Of a stretch of DNA of 64,000 nt, positions 40,243 through 52,607 are shown piece after piece; the first letter of the stretch is position 1; each line of letters starts with the position of its first letter. The stretch covers positions 8,165,501-8,229,500 of the forward strand of contig CM007989.1 in the NCBI GenBank assembly GCA_002189035.1, in the 5' to 3' direction. The position numbers were made by a program, and so were the translations under genes. The notes beneath the pieces were generated by a model. The model did no database searches. It was given only the letters and a program-made list of their open reading frames with translations, and was not told where the DNA came from. The DNA is from Utricularia gibba. Lineage: Eukaryota > Streptophyta > Magnoliopsida > Lamiales > Lentibulariaceae.

Positions 40243-42254
40243 TGGCCAGAGACTCCAAAGATGGTTAGATTTACCTGGGAAACAAGGAGACTCGTTGCAT
40301 TCAACACACCATGAATAAACCCTAAACCCCAAAGTCTGGCTAAGCCAAAACCGCATGAATAACTAAGGCAAGACTTGCATCCTTTAAATCGGAGAGAAAA
40401 GTCTACAACCACAGCTACTTGTTGTAGAACAGCCTCTCAAATGGTCTCAGCAGCTAATTAGATTTCAAGTAGAGAAGATGAATAAAGGCAGTGCATGTAG
40501 CCCCAATACGTAAGATGCAAAATTTTATCAGAGAATGTGAATACTACAAGCAGCTGAAACAAATTCTATAAGCATATTCTGAAACAACGTCAAAGCGATC
40601 ACTTCTTTATACAAAAGAAACGTACTAACCTGCAACTTGATGTGCAACCTGCGTTTAAGTGAAGAAAATAAATTATCATTACCACAAGCTTCAAAACTAC
40701 AGCAACAAGATACGAATCAACAGACTCATGAGAAAGGAAGCACAGTTATCATGATTACGATTTAAGACATCTAGCCTGCATCTTAATAGTCATTTCAATG
40801 CATAACTCTTGTAGGAATCCGTTTCACATACATACACCACAACTATACACATCAAATTCCACCTTTATAAACATTAAAATGCAAGCAATTCAAGTTCCCT
40901 TACTTTTAACATACAATGGGAATAAGGGTTGCCATTAGAGGATACGATTAAAATCTCCTAATTTTTCATCAAATCTAATTCAGCGCTCCAATGAGGGAAA
41001 AAAAACCCATATCTCAAAAACCGAACAATTCAATGTGGAAAACTCATTTCGTGTTCCCATATACATCTGCAAGCCACAAATATTACGGCAACACGCACTA
41101 TGTATGAATTCAAACAAGCGCCAGTAATGAACACGGACAAGAGAATTAAACACTAACGGCCAAAAGAAACAGAAATTTGAGCCTGACTCACCTTCAGAGG
41201 ATGACTACTCTGCCCGGGTCGCTGAATTGATGACCTCATAGTGGTCAACAATTCAGTTTTTGCATAGAGAAAACTTCTTCTCAAATGTTGCATCTTCTTC
41301 GAACAAATAGCAGGCCCTCCTTGTTCCTTCTTTCTTGTTCACCAAGAAAAATCCGATTGTCAGGATTCCCCGCTTCTTTCCACTGTAGCTTTCAGAAGGC
41401 CGAAAACACCACACAAGAAGGCTTTTCCTCTACCATCACCTGGATAGATTCCTATCAGTCTTCTCGAAGAAGGAAGGCTTCAGCAAAGAAACGGCGACGA
41501 AACGACCCCCGAGCCGGAATCCATCGTGGGCGCTTATTGTTTTGCCCCTGGGCCAGAGTGTAAACTGCGAGCTCCATTAATTTTAATCCAGATAAGCCCA
41601 ATAAAAGCCCATTAATAATTGGGCCTCCATGAAATTCACGTGCGTAGGGCCAGTCCAAATGCTATATAGGGATCCTGATTCACTCAATGCTCGGACATTG
41701 ATTGTTGACTCTGTGCTGTCCAATCCTGTGTCTAGGTTTGCCCACGCAACGGCCACGTCACGTCGTGCTGTACTATTGGGTAGATTTGATGATCCTATAA
41801 AAAGCTGTGGTTTCTTTGTGAGTCGAAGATGTAACCGTGTGTCCATATGATGGGTGGGGGAACATACACGTGAAATCCCAAAGTACACAATAAACGTGAA
41901 AAAAAAATTAGACCTAAATGATTAATTATGATCTATAATTTTTTATATATTAGATTATTCTATTTTTATTTCTTCATTTTTTAAATGAAGTTCGCGTTTT
42001 ATTGGCATACTACGGTCTTCGTTGAGATGGTAACAACAGTAGAAGGAAAGTTTCATCGGAGTGTTTTCGATGATACACACACATTCATCCCAGGAGCCAC
42101 GATTGGAAAACCTAATTGTGCATGATGAAACTGGTTTTGTGGAAACTGTTGGAAAAAATCAGGTCAGCTAAAGCAGGCGACCCTTATTTTGATGCCATGC
42201 TTCTCCATCCCACGAGAAGGAGTTCACTGCCAATGACATGGAAGAGGAGCAAGT
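40243..42254. other. intergenic, TIM21 leader/promoter and YABBY 3' flank
   Basis: Up to about 41280 this is probably the TIM21 5' UTR intron and leader. A 92-codon plus-strand frame at 41285..41563 has no domain support. 41880-42000 is AT-rich. No other gene is seen. Confidence 0.5.
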
Positions 42255-44053
42255 TCAGAGATTGAACTTTAGGGTTCGTAACTTCTTAGGGTTAATAAGA
42301 AGATCTAAGAATGTGATTGACTGCACCTGCTGGCACACGTTCGGCTTCTTCACGGGCTCCTCCGGCATGAACCCGAAATGGATACGTGGAAAATGTGCCC
42401 ACTGAAAGAAAGTCAGTGAAGATTTTGGTGATGAATGCTCAAACTCTGAAACTCAGAGAAGATAAAGTAAACCCTAGTAAACAGATGCGACCAACCTACC
42501 CCAATCACAAAGAAATTGACTTGGCACCAAATCTTTTATTTTGATTCGGTTATCTTATGATGTAAGTTGGATTTACGTAGCCCCCCATTCCCGACTGACA
42601 ATTCTACACACCACAGCTCTAAACAATGCCTAATTTCGATGGACAGAATGTGTTGGACGCCAAAGTTGATTTCTTTGGGACTTACATTTTTGGCAGCAGC
42701 GCTGAAGGCTTCCCTGTGAGTGATATCGGGGTTCTCGGCTTTGATGCGCTGAATCTCCTCTCTGCAAATTTGGCTGGTAATAATCAGAAAGGTCACTACT
42801 TTTCCACGGCTCAAAATCCATAGCCAATTGTATAGTGTATCTACTGTTGAAACATTGACCAGCAAGATTACTATTCAGTGTTCAAAGGATCGCGTTATCT
42901 CCAGGCCACGCACTGTTTTCCATTAAAACTTGTGCGCTGTATGAGAATAAAGCTGCAGTATCTAACCCCTTCTCTGCAGCTTTACTGTTCATGCACAGCA
43001 GCTTCCGAGAAGGGTAGGGTGCATAAATCATAAATGTGGCCACATTTGAACGCTATAGAATGATTGATGCTGATGATGTAATAAGATAACGAATTTTTCT
43101 TCACGTCTGTTCTGAAAAATAAAGAGCAAAACTTACTTGATGAAACGATTGTAGGCAGAGGGCGCTCGCTGTCTTTTCTCCGGGGCTGCAATCAAAACAT
43201 TCCAAAGATTGATTAATCTGCATGCTGGTTTCTGATTTCGTCCCCAATTTGAAGAATTTTGGAAGGGAAATGTAAAGTGAAATGAACGAATATGAGATTC
43301 ATATGCTGTTTCAAGTAGATCCTGCATTCAATGCATCGCTGCAGTCAAACCCCCTTCTACCTCATCACACCTTCATCATTACTTAATGATTTTACATCGC
43401 TTTTTTTCCTGAACATTAATACTCAAATGCAGGAAAGCAACGTGTAGAAGAAGGGTTTTATCACAGGAACTAATCTCACGTCGATTGGCGACCGGAGGCT
43501 TCGGATGCGCCTCCATTCTTCCGACGGGTAGCAGAGGCTGGTTCACAAGCTGATTCACAGACGGAGGCCTAGTTTCCTCGTGTGTAAGTTCGCAATCATA
43601 CGCATTCTGTTCACTTGAACCACGCAACTTCAAGTTCCAATGCGAATACCCCCAAAAAGGAAAGGGAACTTAGAGAAACACAAAGTTACCACATGATTGT
43701 GTGTGGGGAAAAGCGGGAGGCCCGGGAGGAGGTGATGCCCGGCGGCCGGAAGCAGCGGCCCCGGCATGTCGACCGACAAAATATTGGTGCAGCGCCCACA
43801 CCGTACAGTAACAGTCTTGAACAAGCTCGTACAAGGAACACTCACCTAAACGAACCAACAAAAACAACATCTTCTTCAAAAAGCTTAATGTTTTTTGTTT
43901 CCTTTGAAGGAAAGCAGTGTCTCATACCACGAGGAGGGTGTCGCAGACTCTGCAATGCACGTATCGGAGTTGCTCGGAGTCAGGGATCAGATGGTGGCTG
44001 CGGAGGTGCTCCGCCGGGGCGAGCGTTGAACCAGAAGAAGTTGAGAATGACAT
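42255..44053 (-). CDS. YABBY transcription factor, FIL/YAB3-like
   Basis: Exons: 43928..44053, 43690..43845, 43480..43627, 43137..43185, 42686..42761 and a last exon from 42401. The C2C2 zinc finger spans exons 1-2 ([12 protein letters not shown], then [16 protein letters not shown]). A proline-rich middle follows. The YABBY HMG-like domain spans exons 4-6 ([17 protein letters not shown], then [19 protein letters not shown], then [20 protein letters not shown]). It fits abaxial-identity factors of the FIL clade. After VKKPNVCQQ (42327) either the frame runs on to the stop at 42255, or the GTGCAG donor there leads to another exon. The usual FIL C-terminal motif is not found, so the end is uncertain. 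Confidence 0.9.
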
Positions 44054-46100
44054 CCCTAGTGATATGTTTCTTATTTGCCTTTTGCCCCAATGCTTTAGAG
44101 TGGCTGATTTGACTGATTGATTGGCATATGATCCTTCATTTCTCCCCCATCCTAGGTGTAAATATAAATATTTTAAATAAATATAATAAAAATATAAATA
44201 AATAATTTTATTATACTTTTAGCATGAAAGTGTGTGTTTTCAATAGTGTGATCAGGGTAAATTTGATGTCCTATACAAGTCGTTAGGTGATACGACATTG
44301 AGACACCTTATTTAAATAGTTAACAAATAGTATATTGTTAATAGTTTAATATGAGTTATTTTATCGAAAATCCAGGTATCTATTGTTGTTCTACATAAGT
44401 TAGTTACTGGACTACAACCATAAGACATCTTTTTTGAAATATAGAGAATGTAGATCGATAATCCAATTTAAGAATCTTATATTATTAATGATTTAATCAT
44501 ATGATGTTGAACTATACGAACATACTTTATTCATAATTCACACATATAATGTCATTCTATACAAGTTGTTGTATGACTGCTACCATGACACATCTTTTTT
44601 AGGAGTATAGAGAATAGAGATCGATGATCCGATTTAAGAATCTTATATTATTAATGATTTAATCATATGATGTTGAACTATACGAACATACTTTATTCAT
44701 AATTCACACATATAATGTCATTCTATACAAGTTGTTGTATGACTGCTACCATGACACATCTTTTTTGGGAGTATAGAGAATAGAGATCGATGATCCGATT
44801 TAAGAATCTTATATTATTAATGATTTAATCATATGATGTTGAACTATACGAACATACTTTATTCATAATTCACACATATAATGTCATTCTATACAAGTTG
44901 TTGTATGACTGCTACCATGACACATCTTTTTTGGGAGTATAGAGAATAGAGATCGATGATCCGATTTAAGAATCTTATATTATTAATGATTTAATCATAT
45001 GATGTTGAACTATACGAACATACTTTATTCATAATTCACACATATAATGTCATTCTATACAAGTTGTTGTATGACTGCTACCATGACACATCTTTTTTGG
45101 GAGTATAGAGAATAGAGATCGATGATCCGATTTAAGAATCTTATATTATTAATGATTTAATCATATGATGTTGTACTATACGAACATATTTTGTTAAAAG
45201 CCGACTTATTTTATGATAATTGTTGTTTTGCTAGAGTTGTTGCAAGCTAACCACCATGATGCAACTTGTTTGGAATATAGGGATCAATGATCCATTGCTA
45301 AAATGATTTAATAATTTTATATTGTTAATAGTTTAACACAAGTTATTTTATTTTACTATCATATTTTGATAGAAAACTAAATATTGTTTATATATTTAGT
45401 TGGTTGGTTGGTTGGTTGAGTTATATATAAAAAACAATTTATTGAAATCGTGCAATAAAAGATTAACAAAAATCCTGAAAGAGAATTGAGTTTTTTTCTA
45501 TCACGTGATAAAGCCTAATGACTTGCACCCTTTTAATCACTAATTCATTCATGAGTATTGCACCAAACAGACAGATTTGCTTTTGGGATCCATTTTCCTC
45601 CTCGTGCAATTTTTTATTTAAAAATTGTTAATATCACATTGTCTGAAAGGGCAGATAGGTAAATATAAAATATTATGCATATTAAATATATTTATTTCTG
45701 ACTTATCATTACCTCCAAAAAAAAGCCATAAATGGTGGCCACTCCTATCCTCTGCCTGTGTACATTGTACTGCACACAGCTTTTAAAACTTAAATTACTA
45801 AATTAACCTGACATCATAAATCAATATTATAAATAATATGTATAAAAATATTATCTTGATTGAAAAATGAAATTATTATTCATCGAAATACAATATTCAA
45901 ACAAAAATCTGAAGAGTTCTGGAAACTTATGTCAGACAAGAAATGGCGAGGACTCGAAGGCGGTTGCGGCTTCTGCCGGTTACGACGTGCGACCGTAGGA
46001 TTAGTATGATCCTGACAGCTCCAGGTGGCCGCAACTTGAGTCTTCTACACGTATGCGCCGAGGAGAGAAAGGAGACAGACCCGGAAACAAAATGAACTCC
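44054..46100. other. intergenic with satellite-like array
   Basis: This 2-kb AT-rich gap is dominated by the 166-bp tandem array (about 44300-45380). The remainder (45400-46000) holds a short GGTT run at 45399..45419 and no gene that I recognise. Confidence 0.7.
44468..45191. repeat. tandem repeat array, 166-bp period
   Basis: The anchor ttaagaatcttatatt recurs at 44468, 44634, 44800, 44966 and 45132, an exact 166-bp period. The three units starting at 44634, 44800 and 44966 are almost identical. The unit from 44468 differs at its 5' side, and the last copy breaks off near 45191. Diverged copies flank the array (about 44270-44467 and 45192-45380), sharing blocks such as aatagtttaa and gatccat. 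The unit is AT-rich with no conserved frame. The edge-to-core gradient fits local amplification by unequal exchange. Confidence 0.95.
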
Positions 46101-47070
46101 CTAACGGTTGACGAAGGTGATCCTGTTCGTCCCGTAGATGTAATCACAGTAGGTGAATATAGAGGAGAAGTTGCTTTTGCATCGCCGGCCGACGAAGTGG
46201 TGGTAGTCATGGTGCGCAGCTCCGGCGAAGAAGGGAAGGTACTTGGACGGACTCCAGGGGAAATCATACCTGATAGATAGATACATCGGGCGATGAGTTT
46301 TTTAATGTTTGGTCGTCTGTTGTGATTTCGTATGAATGAATGGTATGCGTACCCGGTGTGAGCTTCAATGGCGATCATTTCTCTTAGAAGGAACCAGACC
46401 CAGAAGGTTATCAGGTGTCCAGGGCACAAGACAGGGCCAAAAAACGTCGGCAACCCAAAGATGACAGCTTCAGCCCAGTGGGTGTAAGCCGAAGCGTAAC
46501 CAAAGGGAGCATTGTATTCATGGTGAACCCGATGGATCTTCTCGTAGCCCCAGTCGCGATGCATCAATCTGTGAAGCCAGTAGTTCGTGTAGTCCTCAAC
46601 GAGGAGGTACACTAGCAACTGAGAAAGCATCTCCCACGCAAACGGCAGCGGCAAACCCGTTCTGATTCCTATTACCTGCACACAGCACAGACGCTCACGT
46701 TCAGATGAAGCAGATGCGTATCGGAGACACCGGAGGGTACCTTGATCAGAGGGTAGAGCAGGGTGTATGCAGGGAGCAGGACAAGGAAGAAAGAAACCAT
46801 CACTTGTTTGTAGCAAGCGCCTATTTCCGCCAGCGAGCTTCTGACCTTCGGCTGAATCTTGAAGCCCTCGGAGGTCTCGTTCCCGATCACTTGCATCACC
46901 GCCAGCGGCAACGGGAGAAGGGTGTACAAAAGCCAGAAGAAAGCAATATTCTGCATGAACAAGAAGAAGTCCGATTTTGTCGCTGAGTAGTTGAACCAGA
47001 GAGCTTCCACACTTCTCAGCTCCCTTCCCAGAGCAATCTCCGCTTCCTGGATGGTTCCATAAGGCAGCAT
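46101..47070 (-). CDS. SMO1: sterol 4-alpha-methyl oxidase, SMO1-like
   Basis: Three exons: 46741..47070, 46353..46675 and 46101..46269 (822 nt, 273 residues). The start MLPYGTIQEAEIALGREL matches the family; an in-frame ATG at 47121 would add 17 residues without support. The three histidine boxes of the fatty-acid-hydroxylase fold are HRLMH, HRVHHEYN and HHDYHHFV, which hold the di-iron centre. Several hydrophobic helices are present. The enzyme removes 4-methyl groups in phytosterol synthesis at the ER. HWAEAVIFGLPTFFGPVLCPG is nearer SMO1 than SMO2. The C-terminus (YIYGTNRITFVNR) is about 20 residues shorter than many SMO1 proteins. Confidence 0.9.
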
Positions 47071-49958
47071 CTCCCCTCCGCCTTCCAAATCTTTAGACGG
47101 CTCTGCTCTGCCCCAACGCATTTACATGCATATGAAGAATACAGGAGAGGTGGTTGGCGGTTGGAATCTCGAGGGAAATTTATTTTCCACGAGGTTTTGG
47201 ATTTAGGAATTTGATGCTCTCATGATATCTTTGTAATGTCAAAAGCGCACGACTAAACTATAAATTATGTTCTGAAATTTTTTTTTAAGTCTATTTTTAT
47301 TTATATAAAAATATTATTGAATTTATGATAAATACAATTAGTAGTAAAAAAATAATTTTCTAGAACATTCTCAATTCTATTTATTCTTTAATCAATTAAG
47401 TGCATTTCTATGTATTATACGACTTTTAGCTAATATCCATATTTCAAATGGTTGTATTTGTTAAAATTAAAGATTTGATAAATAGTATGAATACGTGTAA
47501 AAACAAAGTATATAATAAATATAAATCACATTAGAAAAAATTAAAATAATCCATTAGTAATAATTTATAATTTTTATATATTTAATTATTTCATTCTATT
47601 ATTTAAAAATCGTATTTTGAAAAAATAGAGGGAAAATATATATTTTTTGCATTAATTAATAACCGATTTTTATTTTGAAATTGGATTTCATGCCAGATGG
47701 CGGTTTTACGTTATGGTGATATAAATTTCACTCTGATGCGCACAGGGAGAGGTGTAAGAAATGAATGATGATGCTGCAGTTGACTGCTTCAACAAGTGAA
47801 TATTTTAAGTGGGACATTCACCGGCGCCGAGTAAATAAATGTCTCTGCTCTGCGGTGCGCAGCGCCCACTGGAGCGGATACCGCTGTCAAAAGCAAGTTA
47901 CCGACCGGGAAACCCATGAGAACGATAGTGTGAAGGCGGAATTTAATGGAGGGAGCCCCGTTTCAGGCATGGGCGCGGTGGAAGGACGGATACGGGTATT
48001 CTTCACAGGTTTTTTTTTAAAATACCTACTGTATTTTGTATTTTTTAGGGTGTGAGAAATCTACCCACCCTCTGAACCGTCTTCATTGTATCGCAGCGCC
48101 ATGTGATGTTGTCGAAGCTACACACACACAGTCGAGAGATTGATGTAGGTGTATAGCTGATTGTTGTCATCAAAACACACCAACACAAATTTCTGGTGAT
48201 TTTGAAAACTGACAGTAAATTGATTTTCCTAGGCCGAATTGAATCAGTGTAATAAGCAATCAAGAACTAATGTTACGGATCCAAACCATGTAAAACACAA
48301 AAAAATGAAGTTCGTACTCTAATTCAAAGGACTATTCTTCAAAATGCTTCTTTAGATCTGTATGCATTTGTGTCTTGATTCCTCATACACAATCTCATCT
48401 TTATTGGACAAGGGTCACTTACGATTATTCTTACTACATACATCATACTGTTTTGAAGTTTGTTCTAAAATGGTCGCATTGGTCCATAAAAGACATGTCA
48501 TCTGATGAATGGCCTTATATTAGTATTCATAGAATATACTTTGTGCTGATTACGATAGAATTGTTGTTATATCTTATAATTAATAACGATTCTCATTGTA
48601 TCTAATATATTATTTTGAAACTCGTTTTCAGCTAGTCGTATTCATTTATAAAAAACTGGTCGTCCGATAAAAGTTAAGATTTCATGTCGTATAATTTCGT
48701 AAGTCTACTTGAGATATAGCAAGTTTCTGCTCAAATCTATAGGATCATTTACAAATGTAGCCATTTCGTATTTTTCCACATCTATAGTCATTACTTCAGA
48801 TTTCTACATCATGCCACACACACATCCATTTTATACTCTTTGCCCCATCCATGATTTGCAATGCACCACGGCGAAACGCAGACGTGGGTTAGAATACTGT
48901 CAAGTGGCGGCACCCTTCGGTCCTCTCACTGTGCACAAGAAACTAACCAAAGGGAACTGGTGGGGATCAGGCAATCAGTTCAATATTGAACCGGTAATGG
49001 CTCCCTAGACCGGCCAGGGTAGGGTGCTCTCGACTCGGACCACATTCATAACCACTGAACCGGTTCGAACAGTCGGTGGAAAGTTATCCCCTCACTGGGC
49101 CAGTAGGCCCAATTTGACGAAAACAAATGACCCAGAAAAAAGCCTATTAACCTTCACACGCCCTTGTCTTCCTCCCTAGTCCCTACCCATTTTTCACACG
49201 TGCTTAACTCAGATTTAGAAAATCAGGTGCATTAATTTTATTATTTTAACTCAAAATAACCAAGACTTGGACACGGAAGCGGCCCACGATACCCAGAGAC
49301 ACGGCTTCCATCCCCAATATAAATAATAATATATTCATATTATTTAAATACCAATAAATAATATATACAAGAAATTTCATATATTGTTGTCTTAAAACCC
49401 TATAATTATGATCTAAAAAACACAACGTGGCAGGAATCTGAGGTGGCATTATTGAAAACACGTGCAGTAAATTTTTACTGTGTGTCTTTAAATGTTTTAA
49501 ATGGAAGCTTCTATTATTGGGAACATCGGAGTAATTTTTTTCTACTTTTGGACGTATTGGAATCCGAGATAACTTATACTTTAATTATTAATAGTATTAT
49601 TTCCTGAATCGATGCCGTTTTCCGACCGTACTTGTACTTGTTCTTCTTCCCTGAATCTGTTTATGCTGTGGATGTGGATGGATCTCCGCCGTCCGTTCTC
49701 ATCATATCGAGTTCATCTTCTCTGTTGACCGAAGCCCTAGATGCGTGTTAGCTCCGTAAGTGGATACCAAGAGCATTAAAGCCTCTGGATTTTAACCACG
49801 TTTTATGGATCGCGAATCTGTAGCTTTTTCTGATGTCGTTTCTGGGATCTCCATGGACTTGAGTTGGGATAGAGGGGAGGATCAGGGAGCCCGTCGGCCG
49901 CCCCACGTTTGATCGATCGCAAAATTGTAGCTTTTCTGATGCTGTTTCTGGGATCTCG
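47071..49958. other. intergenic
   Basis: A 2.9-kb AT-rich region with promoters of SMO1 (-) and AHL (+). No gene, long repeat or transposon is recognised except the partial duplicate of the AHL start at 49809..49910. Confidence 0.6.
49809..49910 (+). pseudogene. truncated upstream duplicate of the AHL gene start
   Basis: This segment matches 49915..50016 with an offset of 106 bp: same leader (tgtagctttt, tctgggatct), an ATG at 49853, and the same first codons (MDL, then RGEDQGARRP). It then diverges and meets a stop at 49908-49910. It is out of frame with the downstream AHL start, so it is not an alternative N-terminus. It is best read as a local tandem duplication of leader and first codons. 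Confidence 0.8.
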
Positions 49959-50529
49959 ATGGACTTGAATCGGGAGAGAGGGGAGGATCAGGGAGCGCGT
50001 AGGCCGCGGGGCGGCCGACGGGTTCGAAGAACAAACCGAAGCCACCAATCATGATTATGCGCGATAGTGGCAACACGCTGAGATCCCACGTTATGGAGGT
50101 TGGGAGCGGACACGACGTCCGACACAGCTTGACTACCTTTGCGGAACGGAGGCAACGAGGGGTCTGCGTCCTCACGGGGAACGGAACCGTTACCAACGTA
50201 ACCCTCCGCGAACCGTCGACGGGGCATCCCGGAGCCGTCCTGAGGTTAACGGGAAGATTCGAGATTTTATCGCTCTCCGGGACTATTCTCCCGCCGCCCG
50301 CACCGGCGTCTGCCTCCACCCTAACGATTTATCTCGCGGCGGCACAAGGGCAAATCGTCGGAGGAATCGTCGATGGGCCGCTCTTCGCTTTGGGCCAGTG
50401 ATGATCATGGCCGCATCGTTTGCTAACGCAGCTTACGAACGCCTCCCACTTGAAGAACCTGACGATGCTGCTGGAAACATGGAGATTGCTGAAGATTACT
50501 GGAGACTGATAGATCGTCACCCCTTTTAG
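49959..50529 (+). CDS. AT-hook motif nuclear-localized (AHL) protein, two frame breaks
   Basis: Single exon. The AT-hook is the type I form RRPRGRPTGSKNKPKPP, followed by the PPC/DUF296 domain (LRSHVMEVGSGHDV, RRQRGVCVLTGNGTVTNVT, GRFEILSLSGTILPPPAP, IYLAAAQGQIVGG). The ending AASFANAAYERLPLEEPDD is the family C-terminus of the domain. The blocks sit in three frames. One base appears lost in the G run 50008..50011 within the AT-hook, and one in the ggg-cc run 50392..50396. The span of 571 nt plus two gives 191 codons and a clean stop. AHL proteins bind AT-rich DNA and matrix sites and repress growth genes. As given, the frame is broken; coding status depends on checking these bases. Confidence 0.85.
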
Positions 50530-52607
50530 GTACACCTTCATACTCACAGATACATACCAATAAAATTCGGTATACGTGAAAAGTATCACAATTAGGGTTT
50601 CAGAGCCAAGAAGACTATTCTTTTCATGAACACTGTGTGAAAAGAAAACACTCTTCATTCCTGTAACTTCTTTCTCAAATTAGACTATACTTCACATGTA
50701 CCTTGCCCAAGTGTTCAAACCTCAAATCCCTTCTCATGGTTTAGTGTATGAACTGTACTGACCTTCTACAGTTACTTGTTATTGCAAATGAGTTCACGAC
50801 CATATTGTCTGCTGATAATGCGTATTGTGTAGACAAATAATGCAAAAAATCATAAGGCCGAAGTTATGAGTGTAGTTTTCTCTTCTAAATTGAGGATTGG
50901 AGAGGGTGAGTAGTCCATGGTTCTCGAAATTGTCTTGTGTTCTCCCCGATCGACTCGGTTCGTGGACCGGCATGTATCTATGCAGCTTTCTTATGGGCAA
51001 TGCTCATGCACCAACTTCTACATGTTGTGCCCTTTGTGGCGTGCATTGAGCTACTTGAATGTTTTTGTGTCGAGGGACACAAGCAACAACATCCCGAGGG
51101 CCTTGTCCCAACTTTCACAATGGGGTGCTACTCTCACATCATTACACTCCATTCTTCATGTTGACAAAAATCTTATTGCATTTGAACCCTGAATAGTCAA
51201 TATTATAATCTTTAACCGTGATTCTTTGAAGTACGGTAAGAACACAAGAAGTGATGATCTTACAAAACATGAAAATTAGGGTATGATGTACTTGTGTCAT
51301 TGTGTCAAGCTCACTAGTTTCACTTAGACATAATGCACTTAGTTGAGATAAGGTCTCACACCTAATGTAAGTGATGATTTCATTATTTATCAACATTCCT
51401 ATTCATACATGTGAGTAAAGCAAAACTTAGGGTTTCATCAACGTGTGTTGCAATTGAGATAATACATTTCTCTGATGATGTGTTGCGTTTGCGACATAAG
51501 GTTAGGGACATCTAGAGTTTGATTAAATTCATCCATTACAGAGTTGAAACTTAGGCCTGTTTCTGTAACATTATGTAATCAGTAGTTTTGTTATCAAATA
51601 TAAATGATATATAGTTTAAAAAAGAGCGTCTTTTATTTTTATAGAGCTACAGAGACTCGGTTCTTATTTTATTAGAATTAGTTATTGAAAAATAATTTTC
51701 GAAAATGAAATCCAAATAAAAATACAAAGATGTGGGGGATCACTTTTTGTTTTGCATTACACTGAAACCCTAATGTTTTGTCGGGTCACATAATAAAGAA
51801 GGAATTTCCACAATTATACATAGAATGCAAAAGATATTTATGTCGTAGCCGTCAAAAGGAAAATATGGGAATAAAAAAGATTAATAATCAAAAAATATAT
51901 TAAATTCCAGGGAGCGTAGCCGCCACGGCCGCCAGTCTTGGGCGTCTGGTAGCCCGGTTCCGGTTTGACAGATCGGACCGAGTTGTAATATCCCCGTATT
52001 AAATTTAAATTAAAAATATAGCAAATAAAAAGGCTGATTGTAGGCTTGTCGCGAATTAGCCCATCAGTTATGCTGAATATGGGCTTTTTTTGGGCTTCCC
52101 ATATCGTAATTAATGAGCCGGCCCAGACAGGCCTCGGCTACTCCTTACAAGATGCTTTTTCTATTTCCTTTTTTTTTTTTTCTGGAAAATCAATTCATCC
52201 GAATCCACCCGTTTATCCGGACAGGCCTTCCCCCTTCGTTATCTGGTATAAAATCGAAGTGTGTGATCTTCGAGGAAAGCATTGTGCCCTCTTCGCAAGT
52301 AAGAATGATATGCTTTTTACGTGATTCCGCTCATTTTTTTGGTTGATTGGGTGATACTCTTTCCGGGTGTCGGAAAGTTTGATCCCTTTATGTGCTGAGC
52401 CGTTCCTTCCTTGGTTTTCGATTGAAAGAGCATCTTCTGTGCCTTTTGGTGTAGCTTTGTGCTTGAGGGGTAAAGATGTGCTTCGTTGATTGAGATCAAA
52501 TTTTTAGAGATTTTTTGTAGATTGGTTTAAGAGTAGAGGGGAAGAACATTTGTTTGTTCATGTTACTGACTGCTTAGTATTTTGGCTTTTTTCAGGTGTA
52601 TGCAAAG
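50530..52607. other. intergenic
   Basis: A 2-kb AT-rich stretch. Open frames at 50917-51192 (both strands) have no recognisable product. A PEX11 5' UTR exon probably ends at a cgcaa/gtaaga donor near 52300. Nothing else is identified. Confidence 0.55.

Noticed and set aside
41285-41563. 92-codon plus-strand frame
   Set aside because: It lies in the TIM21 upstream region, is basic and low-complexity, and has no recognisable product.
44468-45191. Regular repeats resembling a CRISPR array
   Set aside because: The repeats are contiguous 166-bp units without spacers, in a plant genome.
47071-47121. Upstream in-frame ATG of SMO1
   Set aside because: The extra 17 residues have no counterpart in the family, while MLPYGTIQEAE matches the known start.
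50051-50401. ATG at 50051 as the true AHL start
   Set aside because: It would remove the AT-hook, which is clearly encoded just upstream in another frame.
50917-51192. Open frames on both strands, looked at as a possible retroelement fragment
   Set aside because: No reverse transcriptase, gag or protease motif and no terminal repeats could be found.
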